DNA of 64,000 bases from Leptolyngbya subtilissima AS-A7. GTDB lineage: Bacteria > Cyanobacteriota > Cyanobacteriia > Phormidesmidales > Phormidesmidaceae. Of this stretch, positions 35,122 to 44,159 are shown one piece after another. Position 1 is the stretch's first letter. Every line of letters begins with the position of its first letter. The DNA is taken from assembly GCF_039962255.1 (NCBI RefSeq), contig NZ_JAMPKY010000003.1, forward strand, positions 62,001 through 126,000, in the 5' to 3' direction. The notes beneath the pieces were generated by a model. That model saw only the letters and a program-made list of their open reading frames with translations. It made no database searches and was not told the DNA's origin. Both the position numbers and the translations under genes were made by a program.

Positions 35122-37149
35122 ATGGCTCAAAACGTCCTTTCAGGCCGACGTAATGTAGCGCTGGTCGGCACCTATTCCAGCGGCAAAACAACTCTTTTAG
35201 AGAGCATCTTGTCTGTCACTGGGGTCACAACTCGTAAAGGCAGCGTCGATGAGGGCAACACCCTCGGCGATAGCTCCCCGGAGGCCCGCACCCGCCATAT
35301 GACCGTAGAACTCAATGCCGCCAGTACTCAGTACGGCGGCATTTGTTTTACGTTTGTCGATTGCCCCGGCTCGGTGGAGCTTCAGCAGGAGACCAACCAT
35401 GCCCTGATGGGGGTCGATGCGGCGATCGTGGTCTGCGAAGCCGACCCCAACAAAGTGCTCACCCTCTCGCCCCTGCTGCAATTTTTAGACGCTTGGGAAA
35501 TTCCCCACCTGATCTGGATTAACAAGCTCGATCGCGCCAACGGCACCTTTGCTGAAGTGCTGGCGGCCCTGCGTCAGATCTCCTCCCGGCCAGTGATTCC
35601 CCAGCAGTACCCAATTCGCCAAAACCACGAATTAGTAGGCTTTATTGATCTCGTTACAGAACAAGCCTTCCACTACCATCCCGGCGCTCCCGCTGACCCC
35701 GTACCGCTGCCTACCGCGCTCCAGGCCGAAGAACAAGCCGCCCGCGCTGAGATGCTGGAAGCCTTAGCTGACTATGATGACCACCTATTAGAAGAACTGC
35801 TAGAGGACATCGCCCCCCCTGAAGAAGAAATCGTCCATGACCTCAAAATGGAGCTGGGGGCTGACCTAATTGTGCCGGTGTTTATCGGTGTCGCCCTAAA
35901 CGACTATGGCGTACGCCCCCTGCTCGATGCCTTGGTGAAGGAAGCCCCGGCCCCAGAGGTCACCTGCGAGAAGCGGGGCATCACGTGCGAGACCGACACC
36001 CTAGCCCAGGTGCTCAAGACCTATTACACCCCTCAGGGCGGCAAACTTTCCCTAGTCCGGGTCTGGTGTGGCGAACTCAAGGATGGGGATAGCCTGAACG
36101 GCGATCGCATGGGGGGGCTCTACGACCTGACGGGCACCCAGCAAACCAGCCTCACTAGAGCAGAGGCTGGGCGCATTGTCGCCGTCGCCCGCTTGGAGGG
36201 GGCTCAAACTGGCGATACCCTGACAACCGGTACTCTCAATACCCTGCTGCCCAAAGCTCCAGTTATTGAGCCGGTCTACGCTCTGGCCATTACCTCCGTC
36301 AAGCGCAGCGATGAGGTTAAACTCAGCGCCGCCCTCACCAAGCTGCTCGAAGAAGATCCCTCGCTCTTTTGGGAGCAGCACGGTGACACCCACGAGGTGA
36401 TTCTCTGGGGGCAGGGGGATGTGCACTTAAATTTGGCGATCGATCGCCTCAGCCGCAAGTACAACTTGCCCATGAGCACCCACCTGCCCCAGGTGCCCTA
36501 CAAAGAAACTATCCGTCAGGCCAAAGAGGCCGTTCACGGCCGCTATAAACACCAGAGCGGCGGTCACGGTCAGTTCGGCGATGTCTATCTGTCGATTCAG
36601 CCGCTGCCGCGCGGCGACGGCTTTGCCTTTAGCGATACCATCGTCGGCGGCGTGGTGCCCAAGCAGTACATTCCCAGTGTCGAAACCGGCGTGCGCGAAT
36701 ACCTCGACCACGGGCCGTTGGGCTTTCCGGTAGTGGATGTGGCGGTGACGCTGACTAATGGCTCCTACCACAACGTCGACAGCTCCGACAATGCCTTCAA
36801 ACAGGCGGCCCGCATCGCTATGCAGGAGGGCCTGGCGGCCTGCACCCCCACCCTGCTCGAACCCATTGACCTAGTAGAAATTTCGGTGCCCAGCAGCTAT
36901 ACCTCTAACGTGCTGAAGCTGATCACCGGCAGGCGTGGGCAAATCCTTGGCTATGAGGGCAAGGCCGACTGGCCCGGTTGGGATGTGGTCACTGGCCACC
37001 TGCCCCAGGCCGAAATGCAGACCATGATTCTGGAGCTTAGGTCGCTGACCATGGGTATTGGTTTCTTTAAGTGGACCTACGACCACCTCGACCCGGTGCC
37101 GGAGAAACTCACCGAGCGGATCCTAGCGAGTACGGGGGGCGATCGCTAA
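35122..37149 (+). CDS. elongation factor G-like GTPase (paralogue)
   Basis: From the ATG at 35122, preceded by AAGGAG at a good distance, the protein has 675 residues and all five EF-G-type domains. The G domain has GTYSSGKTTLL (P-loop), NKLD in WINKLDRANG, but the G3 block reads DCPGSVELQ where EF-G has DTPGH: the catalytic His is Ser. Domain IV contains HGRYKHQSGGHGQFGDV and domain V the usual PSSYTSNVLKLITGRRGQI. It matches the second EF-G type found in cyanobacteria, not the str-operon EF-G. No ribosomal genes adjoin it. Role unknown; a specialised or stress factor is likely. Confidence 0.85.
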   Translation: MAQNVLSGRRNVALVGTYSSGKTTLLESILSVTGVTTRKGSVDEGNTLGDSSPEARTRHMTVELNAASTQYGGICFTFVDCPGSVELQQETNHALMGVDAAIVVCEADPNKVLTLSPLLQFLDAWEIPHLIWINKLDRANGTFAEVLAALRQISSRPVIPQQYPIRQNHELVGFIDLVTEQAFHYHPGAPADPVPLPTALQAEEQAARAEMLEALADYDDHLLEELLEDIAPPEEEIVHDLKMELGADLIVPVFIGVALNDYGVRPLLDALVKEAPAPEVTCEKRGITCETDTLAQVLKTYYTPQGGKLSLVRVWCGELKDGDSLNGDRMGGLYDLTGTQQTSLTRAEAGRIVAVARLEGAQTGDTLTTGTLNTLLPKAPVIEPVYALAITSVKRSDEVKLSAALTKLLEEDPSLFWEQHGDTHEVILWGQGDVHLNLAIDRLSRKYNLPMSTHLPQVPYKETIRQAKEAVHGRYKHQSGGHGQFGDVYLSIQPLPRGDGFAFSDTIVGGVVPKQYIPSVETGVREYLDHGPLGFPVVDVAVTLTNGSYHNVDSSDNAFKQAARIAMQEGLAACTPTLLEPIDLVEISVPSSYTSNVLKLITGRRGQILGYEGKADWPGWDVVTGHLPQAEMQTMILELRSLTMGIGFFKWTYDHLDPVPEKLTERILASTGGDR

Positions 37150-37166
37150 ACCCTAACTCCACTTAA

Positions 37167-37211
37167 AAAATCCCCTGGGTAAATGCTTTCGTACAAGCCC
37201 CAGGGGATTTT
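37167..37211 (+). terminator. Rho-independent terminator of the EF-G-like gene
   Basis: AAAATCCCCTGGG (37167-37179) pairs with CCCAGGGGATTTT (37199-37211), with As before and Ts after. It can work in both directions. Confidence 0.85.
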
Positions 37212-37328
37212 GATGGAATTTAGCTAGCTTTTGAGCAGTTGAAGGATCAGATACTGGCGCGATCGCAGCCTCAAGCAGTTTGCCCAACCTCAGCCCTAAT
37301 GGCTTTAGCCCTCGGCCAGGCAAACCCC

Positions 37329-37475
37329 TTAGTTGGTGCGCTGACGCTTTTGCAGCGCCTCCAGCATCTGCTGCTTGACGGCTTCAGCCCAGAGGCTGAA
37401 GTCTTCTCGGTTTTCTAAAGCGTTACGGGCTGAAGAAGAAGCAGAAGCCGATTGCGATGTTTTTAAGGTAGTCAT
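37329..37475 (-). CDS. small conserved-looking protein of 48 residues
   Basis: ATG at 37475, TAA at 37329-37331. After a Ser/Ala-rich N-terminus the protein has an amphipathic, charged helix (RNALENREDFSLWAEAVKQQ, then MLEALQKRQRTN). There is no membrane segment. The pattern looks like small soluble proteins present in many cyanobacteria, but I recall no name. It sits between the EF-G-like gene terminator and the 37612 gene in a stretch otherwise empty. Confidence 0.55.
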   Translation of the reverse strand: MTTLKTSQSASASSSARNALENREDFSLWAEAVKQQMLEALQKRQRTN

Positions 37476-37611
37476 GGCGCTGTACAGAGTTGCTAATATT
37501 TCTGATATAGCAAATCTACTAGGGTGCTAGCCGCGCCATTATGCGCCCCTTGCATTGGCCTGACTGAGACCTGCATAGTGCTTGGAAATTACCTAGGTTT
37601 GTGTTGATTTC

Positions 37612-38451
37612 CTAAAATTTCTCGGCTTCGGCCAGGGCCTTGGCTTTGTTGGCGGTGTAGATCTGCACTCGATCTTGAGCAACGGGGTAGCGCTCGTCCC
37701 CAGGTGGCACCTCGGACATTAGATCGGCTGCCCGCTGCCAGCGCACCGCTAAATCTAGCCAGGCGGCAGCGGTGGCAGCCGACTTACCGTCTTCCACCGA
37801 CTGCTGAGCAATGCGCACCGCCAGTACGAAGGGATCCTGGCCCGTGGGCGCCTCTGGAGCTGGGGTGGGAGGCGGTTCAGTAGTGGGGGCAACCTGCGAC
37901 CCCAACGGCAGCTCAACGCCCAGCCAGTCTTTAGTCGCCCATCCCACCAGCAGCAGCAGCAGCGCCAAACTGGCACCGCCAACTAACCCCCGCCAAAAAG
38001 CGCTGCGGCTCGAAGCCGGCTTTTTTTTGTACACATCATCTAAAAACGGGTTGCGCTGGCGAGGAGCGCGCAGGTCACGCCACAGTCGGGCTACCGGGTT
38101 GGGCTGCTTGAGCACAATCGGCTCTGACCAGAGCAGGCTGTTTTTGGGGTCACGCTTAATTTCATCAAGCCACAGCAGCTGCTGCTCTTGCACAATGCGG
38201 CTGTTGATATTGACCTTGTTAATGCCCCGTGGGCTAATCGACTCCAGCACGTTGCGCACCTGGTCAACTACCGTCTCCCGAGGCAGGGCATCGGCGCTGG
38301 GGGCCTCGACCAGCAGCTGCAAAATGCCGCTGTCTTGAATGGCGCGGGTGCGAATGCCCTCGTCAGCGAAGTGCTCATTCAAAATTTGAATGATGGCGGC
38401 TACACTCCCCTGGCGGGCCTGAAAGTCGATGTCGTCAATGGTTGGATGCAT
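37612..38451 (-). CDS. single-pass membrane protein of unknown function
   Basis: From the ATG at 38451 it has 279 residues. Residues about 1-95 form a soluble domain (TIDDIDFQARQGSVAAIIQI, then ILQLLVEAPSADALPRETV), a pattern seen in cyanobacterial proteins without assigned role. A positive stretch and a membrane helix at about 155-177 (GGASLALLLLLVGWATKDWL) follow, then a Pro/Ala linker and a C-terminal helical part resembling the end of TPR-like modules (AWLDLAVRWQRAADLMSEVP). An upstream ATG at 38469 is possible. A TATAAT lies at 38518-38523 on its strand. Confidence 0.75.
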   Translation of the reverse strand: MHPTIDDIDFQARQGSVAAIIQILNEHFADEGIRTRAIQDSGILQLLVEAPSADALPRETVVDQVRNVLESISPRGINKVNINSRIVQEQQLLWLDEIKRDPKNSLLWSEPIVLKQPNPVARLWRDLRAPRQRNPFLDDVYKKKPASSRSAFWRGLVGGASLALLLLLVGWATKDWLGVELPLGSQVAPTTEPPPTPAPEAPTGQDPFVLAVRIAQQSVEDGKSAATAAAWLDLAVRWQRAADLMSEVPPGDERYPVAQDRVQIYTANKAKALAEAEKF

Positions 38452-38517
38452 GGTTCCGAGCTGCTGCATGCCACGGAGTTCCGCAGCATAGCGCAGGTAT
38501 AAACGGCTGATCCCGAA

Positions 38518-38523
38518 ATTATA
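38518..38523 (-). promoter_or_regulatory. candidate -10 box for the 37612 gene
   Basis: A perfect TATAAT on the minus strand, 67 bases before the ATG at 38451. No convincing -35 box, so tentative. Confidence 0.4.
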
Positions 38524-38633
38524 TCAACCGCTGTCCAACCTGGAACGTTCTCTCTTGAGGCACAAGATCCCTGGGTAACTTCCTCCCTGCTGCATCCAGC
38601 TTGGAAAAGTCCAGCGGCGGCTGGCAACCAGGG

Positions 38634-39695
38634 CTACAGCAGGTGCTGAAAGCGATCCTCTGCACCGATCTGCTTCACCGCCGCCTTGATGTCTTGGGTA
38701 CGGTCTTTGCGCACAATTAAAGTGGCATTGCCGTCGCGCACAATCACCACATCCTCCAGGCCAATGGTGACGATGACCTCATCGGGGTCGGCGGAGTAAA
38801 CAATGCTGCCTTCGGTATCAAGGGCGACGTGGGTGGCTAAATCGACGTTTTTCTCGCCGGGCTGCTTCAGCAGGCGCTCGACCGCGTTCCAGTCGCCCAG
38901 GTCATCCCAGCCAAAGGTGACGGGCATGACGTAGGCGCGATCGGTGTGCTCCAGGACGGCGTAGTCAATGCTGAGCTTGTCTAGGCCGGGATAGGCGTCA
39001 ACCCCTTCAGCAATCAGGGCTTGCATCAGAGCAGGGGCGTGGGTTTTCAGCTCGTTGACCATCACCCCGGCGGGGAAGATGAACATACCGCTGTTCCAGC
39101 TGAAGCGACCGCTGTCAATGAAGGATTGGGCGGTGGGAGCGTCGGGTTTTTCGGTGAAGCGGCTGACGGTGTAGGCGCTGAGGCTGCCGTAGGTGCCGGT
39201 GGCCTCCCCCTGCTCGATGTAGCCGTAGCCGGTGGCGGGGTAGGTGGGGGTAATGCCCAGGGTGGCGATCGCCCCTTGGCTAACGGCCAGCTCAGCCGCC
39301 GCCGTTAGGGTCTGACAAAATGCCGCTTCGTCGGCAATCCAGTGGTCGGCCGGGAAAAAACCCACCAAAGCGTCATCGCCGTAGCGCTGGGCGACCTCCA
39401 GGGTGCCCCAGGCAACTGCCGGAGCGGTATCACGACCCACTGGTTCGACCAGCAGGTTAGCTTCGGGCAGTTCAGGCAGCTGTTCACGAACCCGATCAGC
39501 TAGGTGAGCGGCGGTAATCACCCACATATTTTCCCAGCCGTTGGCCAGGGGCAGCAGGCGATCGGCGGTGGCTTGCAGCAGGCTGCGATCGCTGCCGTCT
39601 AGACACAAGAACTGTTTAGGACGGGCCAAACGGCTCACCGGCCAAAACCGCTCGCCCTTACCCCCTGCCAAAATAATAGGAATTAACGCCGCCAT
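38634..39695 (-). CDS. mannose-1-phosphate guanylyltransferase
   Basis: A 353-residue nucleotidyltransferase making GDP-mannose from GTP and mannose-1-phosphate. The signature IILAGGKGERFWPVSRLARP with PKQF (residues 7-29), FFPADHWI and the FTEKP block are present. Only the pyrophosphorylase domain is found; the isomerase domain of the bifunctional form (about 480 residues) is missing. GDP-mannose feeds exopolysaccharide and glycan synthesis, which fits the LCP gene diverging from it. Confidence 0.92.
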   Translation of the reverse strand: MAALIPIILAGGKGERFWPVSRLARPKQFLCLDGSDRSLLQATADRLLPLANGWENMWVITAAHLADRVREQLPELPEANLLVEPVGRDTAPAVAWGTLEVAQRYGDDALVGFFPADHWIADEAAFCQTLTAAAELAVSQGAIATLGITPTYPATGYGYIEQGEATGTYGSLSAYTVSRFTEKPDAPTAQSFIDSGRFSWNSGMFIFPAGVMVNELKTHAPALMQALIAEGVDAYPGLDKLSIDYAVLEHTDRAYVMPVTFGWDDLGDWNAVERLLKQPGEKNVDLATHVALDTEGSIVYSADPDEVIVTIGLEDVVIVRDGNATLIVRKDRTQDIKAAVKQIGAEDRFQHLL

Positions 39696-39980
39696 AAAAA
39701 TTTCCCCTGGACTTTTAAGTCATTAAGTCATAGCGGCGGCTTCACAACCACCTGCATAAGTGGCTCAATCCTATCCTTTGGAATGAGATTTCAGGGCAAA
39801 ATTCGCTTAATATTGATTAACACATTAACCTGCTGCGAAGTTTTAATAGGGTGTTAGGGGGTGTCCCTGATCCTGTCTTTAAGCGTTGAAATTTGGGTCT
39901 AAAACCATGCTGAGGCTACATTGGCCAATCGTGGCAGGGGCTATGGTGGTAGGGCGTCGCAGCAAGTCAAGCAGGTATTC

Positions 39981-41420
39981 ATGACAACCCCTTTGCAGAA
40001 TGTCGACCCTAAAGAAAGTCGCTCTACCGACCCTGAACAGGCTGAGCTTGTAGCCTCAGACGGTCAACCATCTGCACCAGCCTCATCTGCTGACCAATCA
40101 TCCCACCCCCCTAGGATGGCCCGACGTCTGGTTAAATCGCTGCTGTGGGGTAGCCTATTTGTCGGTACGGCTGCGGTTTCGGCTGCGGTTGGGGCGGTGA
40201 TTTCCCTTACGGTGCCTTTGCCCGACTTTATGGGTGGCAACACCAACCGCGCCGCTAGCTTTGGCGATCTCTGGCAGGCGGGCTTTCGCTACCAGGTGAC
40301 GCGTCCGGTCAACATTTTGGTGATGGGCATTGACGAAGTTCCCGATGCCCAGCCCAACTCGGACGCTGTGTTTGCTGGTCGTACTGACACCCTGTTGCTA
40401 GTGCGGGTCGATGCCGAATCCGGCACCCTCAACGTCATGTCTATCCCCCGTGATACCCGCGTGCAAATTCCAGGCTTTGGGATGGATAAAATCAATCAGG
40501 CCAACGTCCTAGGTGGCCCAGAACTGGTCGCTCAAACCGTGGGCTACAACCTGGGTAACATTCAAATTGATCGCTACGTACGCATCAACACCAGCGCTTT
40601 TCGAGAAATGGTTGACCTGGTAGGGGGCATTGAGGTCAATGTGCCCACCCGTATGGAGTACACGGATCGCACCCAGGGCCTCTATATAGATCTGTATCCC
40701 GGCTGGCAAACCCTCAATGGCGACCAGGCTGAGCAGTTTGCTCGCTACCGCAAAGACAGCGGCGATATCGGCCGAGTGCAACGCCAGCAAATGCTGCTAA
40801 AGGCGCTGCGGGAGCGGTTGACTAACCCCGCCGTGCTGCCCAAGCTGCCCCAGGCGCTGCGGGTGGTGGAGCGTTATGTCGATACTAACCTCACCCTGGA
40901 GGAAATGCTGGCGATCGCCAACTTCGGCCTCGAAATGGAGTCTGACCAGCTGCAAATGGTGATGCTGCCCGGTCGATTTAGCACCCCAGCCGAGTTTAAC
41001 GCCAGCTACTGGCTCCCCAACTGGGAAGCTTCGGCCACCGTCATGCAAAACTTTTTTCAGGCTGAAGGGGTGAGCATTTACGCCGACAATTCCCAGGGCA
41101 ACTACGTAGCCGATCTGTCTATTGCGGTGCAAAATGCCTCTGGCCAGCCCGATCAAGCCGCCTCGGTAGCCAACTACCTGCGCGAGAACGGCTTTAGCAA
41201 TGTCTATATCATCGATGACTTATCAACCACCATGGCCCGCACCGAAGTTGTTGCTCAACGCGGCGATGTCGAGAGTGCCCGTACGGTCGAGTCATTGCTA
41301 GGAGTAGGGCTGGCCCTGTCGGAGTCAACCGGTGACCTCGACTCCGACATTACAATTCGGGTGGGGGAAGACTGGGTTGAACAGGCCACCCAAACGTCAG
41401 AGACCCAGCCCCAGGAATAG
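39981..41420 (+). CDS. LytR-CpsA-Psr (LCP) family protein
   Basis: From the ATG at 39981 it has 479 residues: a Ser/Pro-rich N-terminus, a membrane helix at about 47-69, an LCP catalytic domain and a LytR_C domain. LCP marks are VNILVMGID, GRTDTLLLVRVD, MSIPRDTRVQIPGFGMDKIN, the DLVGGIEV block and FARYRKDSGDIGRVQRQQ, containing the Arg and Asp residues that bind pyrophosphate lipid substrates. The LytR_C part opens IAVQNASGQPDQAASVANYL. LCP enzymes move lipid-linked glycans onto the cell wall. A TTG at 39921 would add 20 residues. Confidence 0.9.
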   Translation: MTTPLQNVDPKESRSTDPEQAELVASDGQPSAPASSADQSSHPPRMARRLVKSLLWGSLFVGTAAVSAAVGAVISLTVPLPDFMGGNTNRAASFGDLWQAGFRYQVTRPVNILVMGIDEVPDAQPNSDAVFAGRTDTLLLVRVDAESGTLNVMSIPRDTRVQIPGFGMDKINQANVLGGPELVAQTVGYNLGNIQIDRYVRINTSAFREMVDLVGGIEVNVPTRMEYTDRTQGLYIDLYPGWQTLNGDQAEQFARYRKDSGDIGRVQRQQMLLKALRERLTNPAVLPKLPQALRVVERYVDTNLTLEEMLAIANFGLEMESDQLQMVMLPGRFSTPAEFNASYWLPNWEASATVMQNFFQAEGVSIYADNSQGNYVADLSIAVQNASGQPDQAASVANYLRENGFSNVYIIDDLSTTMARTEVVAQRGDVESARTVESLLGVGLALSESTGDLDSDITIRVGEDWVEQATQTSETQPQE

Positions 41421-41460
41421 ACTAGGTATTGCCCAGTATCATCTTCAGCTCTGGCTACCC

Positions 41461-41853
41461 ATGTCTAGCCTTTACCCACCCCATGCCCAGGACGCTCTGG
41501 CCCGCGATCGCAACCGCCTCGCCGCCGATCGCTCCCTCCTATCCTTTGTGCGCAACAGCCTCACGCTAATTGGCCTGGGTTTGGGTCTTGAGCAAATCTT
41601 AGCGGCGCTCGGTGCCCACTGCGTTGACCGTGGCATTGATGGGTGGGCCTATGGTCTCAGCCTAGTGTATGTCGGTCTGGGGGTGCTGAGCCTGGGGTTT
41701 GCGATCGCCGACTATCAAACTGAAGGGACGCACCTGCGAGCGCCCCACTATCGATACCGGCCCCGCTGGTCTGTGGCAGAAGCTACGGGACTAGCAATTT
41801 TTGTGACCGGTGCCGTGGCCTTGGGCTGGTTAGGATTTAACCTGCTGAAGTAA
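41461..41853 (+). CDS. DUF202/YidH family membrane protein (1 of 3)
   Basis: 130 residues with three hydrophobic helices. The N-terminal RNRLAADRSLLSFVRNSLTL is the DUF202 signature (RxxLAxERTxLAWxRT type). The frame is open further upstream, but this would overlap the LCP gene by 89 bases; the ATG 40 bases after the LCP stop is preferred. Function of the family is unknown. First of three such genes in 1.4 kb. Confidence 0.8.
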   Translation: MSSLYPPHAQDALARDRNRLAADRSLLSFVRNSLTLIGLGLGLEQILAALGAHCVDRGIDGWAYGLSLVYVGLGVLSLGFAIADYQTEGTHLRAPHYRYRPRWSVAEATGLAIFVTGAVALGWLGFNLLK

Positions 41854-41860
41854 GAAACCA

Positions 41861-42262
41861 TCACGGCAGCACTAGCGTTACCCCTAACCCGGCGATTCCT
41901 GCTAGCACAATGGCAACCACCGCCCAACGATTTAGCGTCTTGATCGACAGCAGCACATTGCCTTGCTGCTCAAGGGCGTTGAGCGTTAGCCGGTGCTGCA
42001 CCAGCGCTAGCCCCAGCAGCAATAGACCCATGCCCACAAACCCCAGGCCCACCAGGGTCGGATTCGGGTTCGCTATGATGGCTGCCGATGTCACGTGCCG
42101 CCGCAGGCTGCGTGTAATTTGTTCATAAGCCACGCCAAAGCCAATCAAGCCCAGGCAAATTCTGCTCCAGGCGTTTAGGGTACGTTCGGCAGCAGCGCGG
42201 TTACGTTCTCGAGCTAGCTCGTTGGTGATGTTTACCAGAGAAGACGGAGGGGCATTACTCAT
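41861..42262 (-). CDS. DUF202/YidH family membrane protein (2 of 3)
   Basis: 133 residues from the ATG at 42262. The signature is NELARERNRAAAERTLNAWS, followed by three hydrophobic helices. It is convergent with the first DUF202 gene (7 bases between stops) and divergent from the third, with about 217 bases between the two starts. An ATG five codons upstream is possible. Confidence 0.82.
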   Translation of the reverse strand: MSNAPPSSLVNITNELARERNRAAAERTLNAWSRICLGLIGFGVAYEQITRSLRRHVTSAAIIANPNPTLVGLGFVGMGLLLLGLALVQHRLTLNALEQQGNVLLSIKTLNRWAVVAIVLAGIAGLGVTLVLP

Positions 42263-42479
42263 GGGTAAAATTGCCATTTGAAGCGATCGGTGGCAGGTCG
42301 CAAGGTTGATAGTTTGAAACGGGCCATCTAAATGGCAGAACCACGCTCGCCGCTGATTTTACCTCTGGGTCAGGGTCAACCACGCAGCACAAAAAAGTGA
42401 TTCAGGCTCAAGATTGAGCCACCTGAGCGTAGGATAGTTTCGCTGAGCCGCTTGTTTGTCTACCCTTGCTGGTGTTGCC

Positions 42480-42881
42480 ATGAGTTCGTCTAACCCAGAG
42501 CCTAACCCAGCAACAGAACTGGCTAAAGAGCGCAATCGCGCCGCTGAAGAGCGCACCTTGATGGCCTGGATTCGCACGGCCCTGGCCTTAATTGGCTTTG
42601 GCTTCGGGATTGAGCGCATTGTGGCAGCCATTCACCAAACCCTGGGAGACGGGGTGAATCCCCTGCGGTTGACTCGAATTTTAGGCCTATCCTTTGTGGC
42701 CTTAGGTACCTTGGCGCTGTTAGGTGCCGCCCTCGATCACAACCATCAGCTCCAGCGCATTCAGCGCAACGATCTAGTCTACCGATCGCGGCGGTCTCCG
42801 GCCCTGGTGGTGGCCTACATTCTGGCCGGGCTAGGGGCGATCGCCTTCGTAGGCATTTTAATTAGTCCCCTAGTGCCTTAA
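42480..42881 (+). CDS. DUF202/YidH family membrane protein (3 of 3)
   Basis: 133 residues from the ATG at 42480. The signature TELAKERNRAAEERTLMAWI is the closest of the three to the family norm, followed by three hydrophobic helices. It shares the RNRAAxERTLxAW core with the second copy, so these two are probably duplicates. Earlier in-frame ATG at 42456 is less likely. Confidence 0.85.
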   Translation: MSSSNPEPNPATELAKERNRAAEERTLMAWIRTALALIGFGFGIERIVAAIHQTLGDGVNPLRLTRILGLSFVALGTLALLGAALDHNHQLQRIQRNDLVYRSRRSPALVVAYILAGLGAIAFVGILISPLVP

Positions 42882-43221
42882 CGGTAACCTAGGCTACTTA
42901 GCGCACGGCCACAAACCCAGCAGACTGACAACAATAAACCACCGTCAAGAAGCGCGAGACGGTTCAAAAACCATTTTTTCCCTGAATAGAAAAGCCGTCT
43001 ATTTGCCCAAATCATTTAGGGGCAAGGTGTAACAATCTCAGCAAATATGTTTACAAAGCCAGACATTTCTTAGCCGCTTTTCAGATTACTAAGGCTGTCT
43101 TAGAGCGGGTGTAAATATCACAGCAACCCCTGCGAATAAAGGTTAAATGATTCAGGAGACCCAATGTGATCTATTACCTTGAGTCTAGGATGAGAAGGGA
43201 AATTTAAAAACCAGGCGTCAC
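42882..43221. other. 340-base intergenic region
   Basis: No gene is supported here. The stretch is richer in A and T than its surroundings, with a small GGTT/AACC hairpin followed by a T run near 42970, which could end the DUF202 transcript. The rest probably holds the promoter of the 43222 gene. Confidence 0.5.
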
Positions 43222-43593
43222 ATGGACTCTATGCAAACCCAGGTCAGTCTTTTGACAAATAAGATTGACGCCCTGCATCACATGATTGATCAGGTCAACG
43301 ATCAGGTTGCAGCCTTAATCGCGACCCAGGCCTGCTCGGTTACTCCCGGCGAGCCAGGTATCAGTCGCTTTGCCTACGGCAATGCCCCCCGCCACAGCCC
43401 CAGTATGTTGGACAGTGTTTGCGAGCACAAAGATATTTTGCTCGACAGCAGCTATCTCGATTTAGACCGCCAGAGTACCGAAACCAATTTCTCCCAGGAC
43501 GTACAAATTCAGCGGCTAACGGCCCAGCTTACAGCAGCGTATAACCGCATTGCCGCTCTAGAAGAGCAGCTATTGGCTTCCCGAGTCCATTAG
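43222..43593 (+). CDS. small coiled-coil protein of unknown function
   Basis: A 123-residue soluble protein with heptad helices at both ends (VSLLTNKIDALHHMIDQVND at about 8-27; IQRLTAQLTAAYNRIAALEE at about 95-115) and a non-helical middle. Such proteins could form dimers or bundles. No family is recognised. The upstream region is long and AT-rich, fitting independent control. Confidence 0.6.
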   Translation: MDSMQTQVSLLTNKIDALHHMIDQVNDQVAALIATQACSVTPGEPGISRFAYGNAPRHSPSMLDSVCEHKDILLDSSYLDLDRQSTETNFSQDVQIQRLTAQLTAAYNRIAALEEQLLASRVH

Positions 43594-43655
43594 CCAAACC
43601 CATCAAATGGCAAGGGCAATTCAGGTATAGAACTGATGCCCGCCAGTGGATAAAC

Positions 43656-44063
43656 TCAATCTTGAATGTAGGGTTCGCCAGCGCTGAGAGCAGCTTCGGC
43701 CCGCATAAATTCGCGCCCTAAGTAGGCCGCATGATCGAGATAGGTGATAGGGCAGGGACGCTCTGGATCTTCAAAAATAGAAATACAGAGTTCTTTGGCT
43801 GTGTGACCGCTATAAGTGCAGGTGGGCACACGCTCTACAGGGCCACGCACGGGTAGGGGTTTGCCAGTAGCGGGGTCACAGGCCAACCCTTTGTCGTTAA
43901 TGATATTGGCAAAGTGCTTAGCGCAAATCAGCCCCAGCTCTACGTCTAAATAGATTAAAAAATAGCCCGCTGGGTCCAGCTCAATGTAGCGCTTCGAGAG
44001 CTGGTCATCGAGGGCCTGGCGCTGGGCTTTGTCGACAGGCTGGGTGCTAGAAGGTAGAGTCAT
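43656..44063 (-). CDS. DUF4346 domain protein
   Basis: A 135-residue protein. YIELDPAGYFLIYLDVELGL followed by ICAKHFANIINDKGLACDP matches the cyanobacterial DUF4346 domain, also found at the end of tetrahydrofolate-methyltransferase-like proteins. A histidine-cysteine rich pattern (ICAKHF, PTCTYSGHTAKELCISIFE) is striking and could bind metal, which is inference. It is 96 bases downstream of the cyclase gene on the same strand. Confidence 0.8.
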   Translation of the reverse strand: MTLPSSTQPVDKAQRQALDDQLSKRYIELDPAGYFLIYLDVELGLICAKHFANIINDKGLACDPATGKPLPVRGPVERVPTCTYSGHTAKELCISIFEDPERPCPITYLDHAAYLGREFMRAEAALSAGEPYIQD

Positions 44064-44159
44064 CGCAGGTTAGGCCACCGCGATCGCGGCCTGGTAATAC
44101 AACGTTAGGACTCTCTATGGTAACGCGCCGAGCTGCCGCCTCAATTTTCTGATAGTAGG

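Noticed and set aside
38585-38633. GC-rich stretch beyond the mannose-1-phosphate guanylyltransferase gene, considered as 4.5S RNA
   Set aside because: The conserved GGAAGxAGCAGCC-type loop of SRP RNA is not present in the right order.
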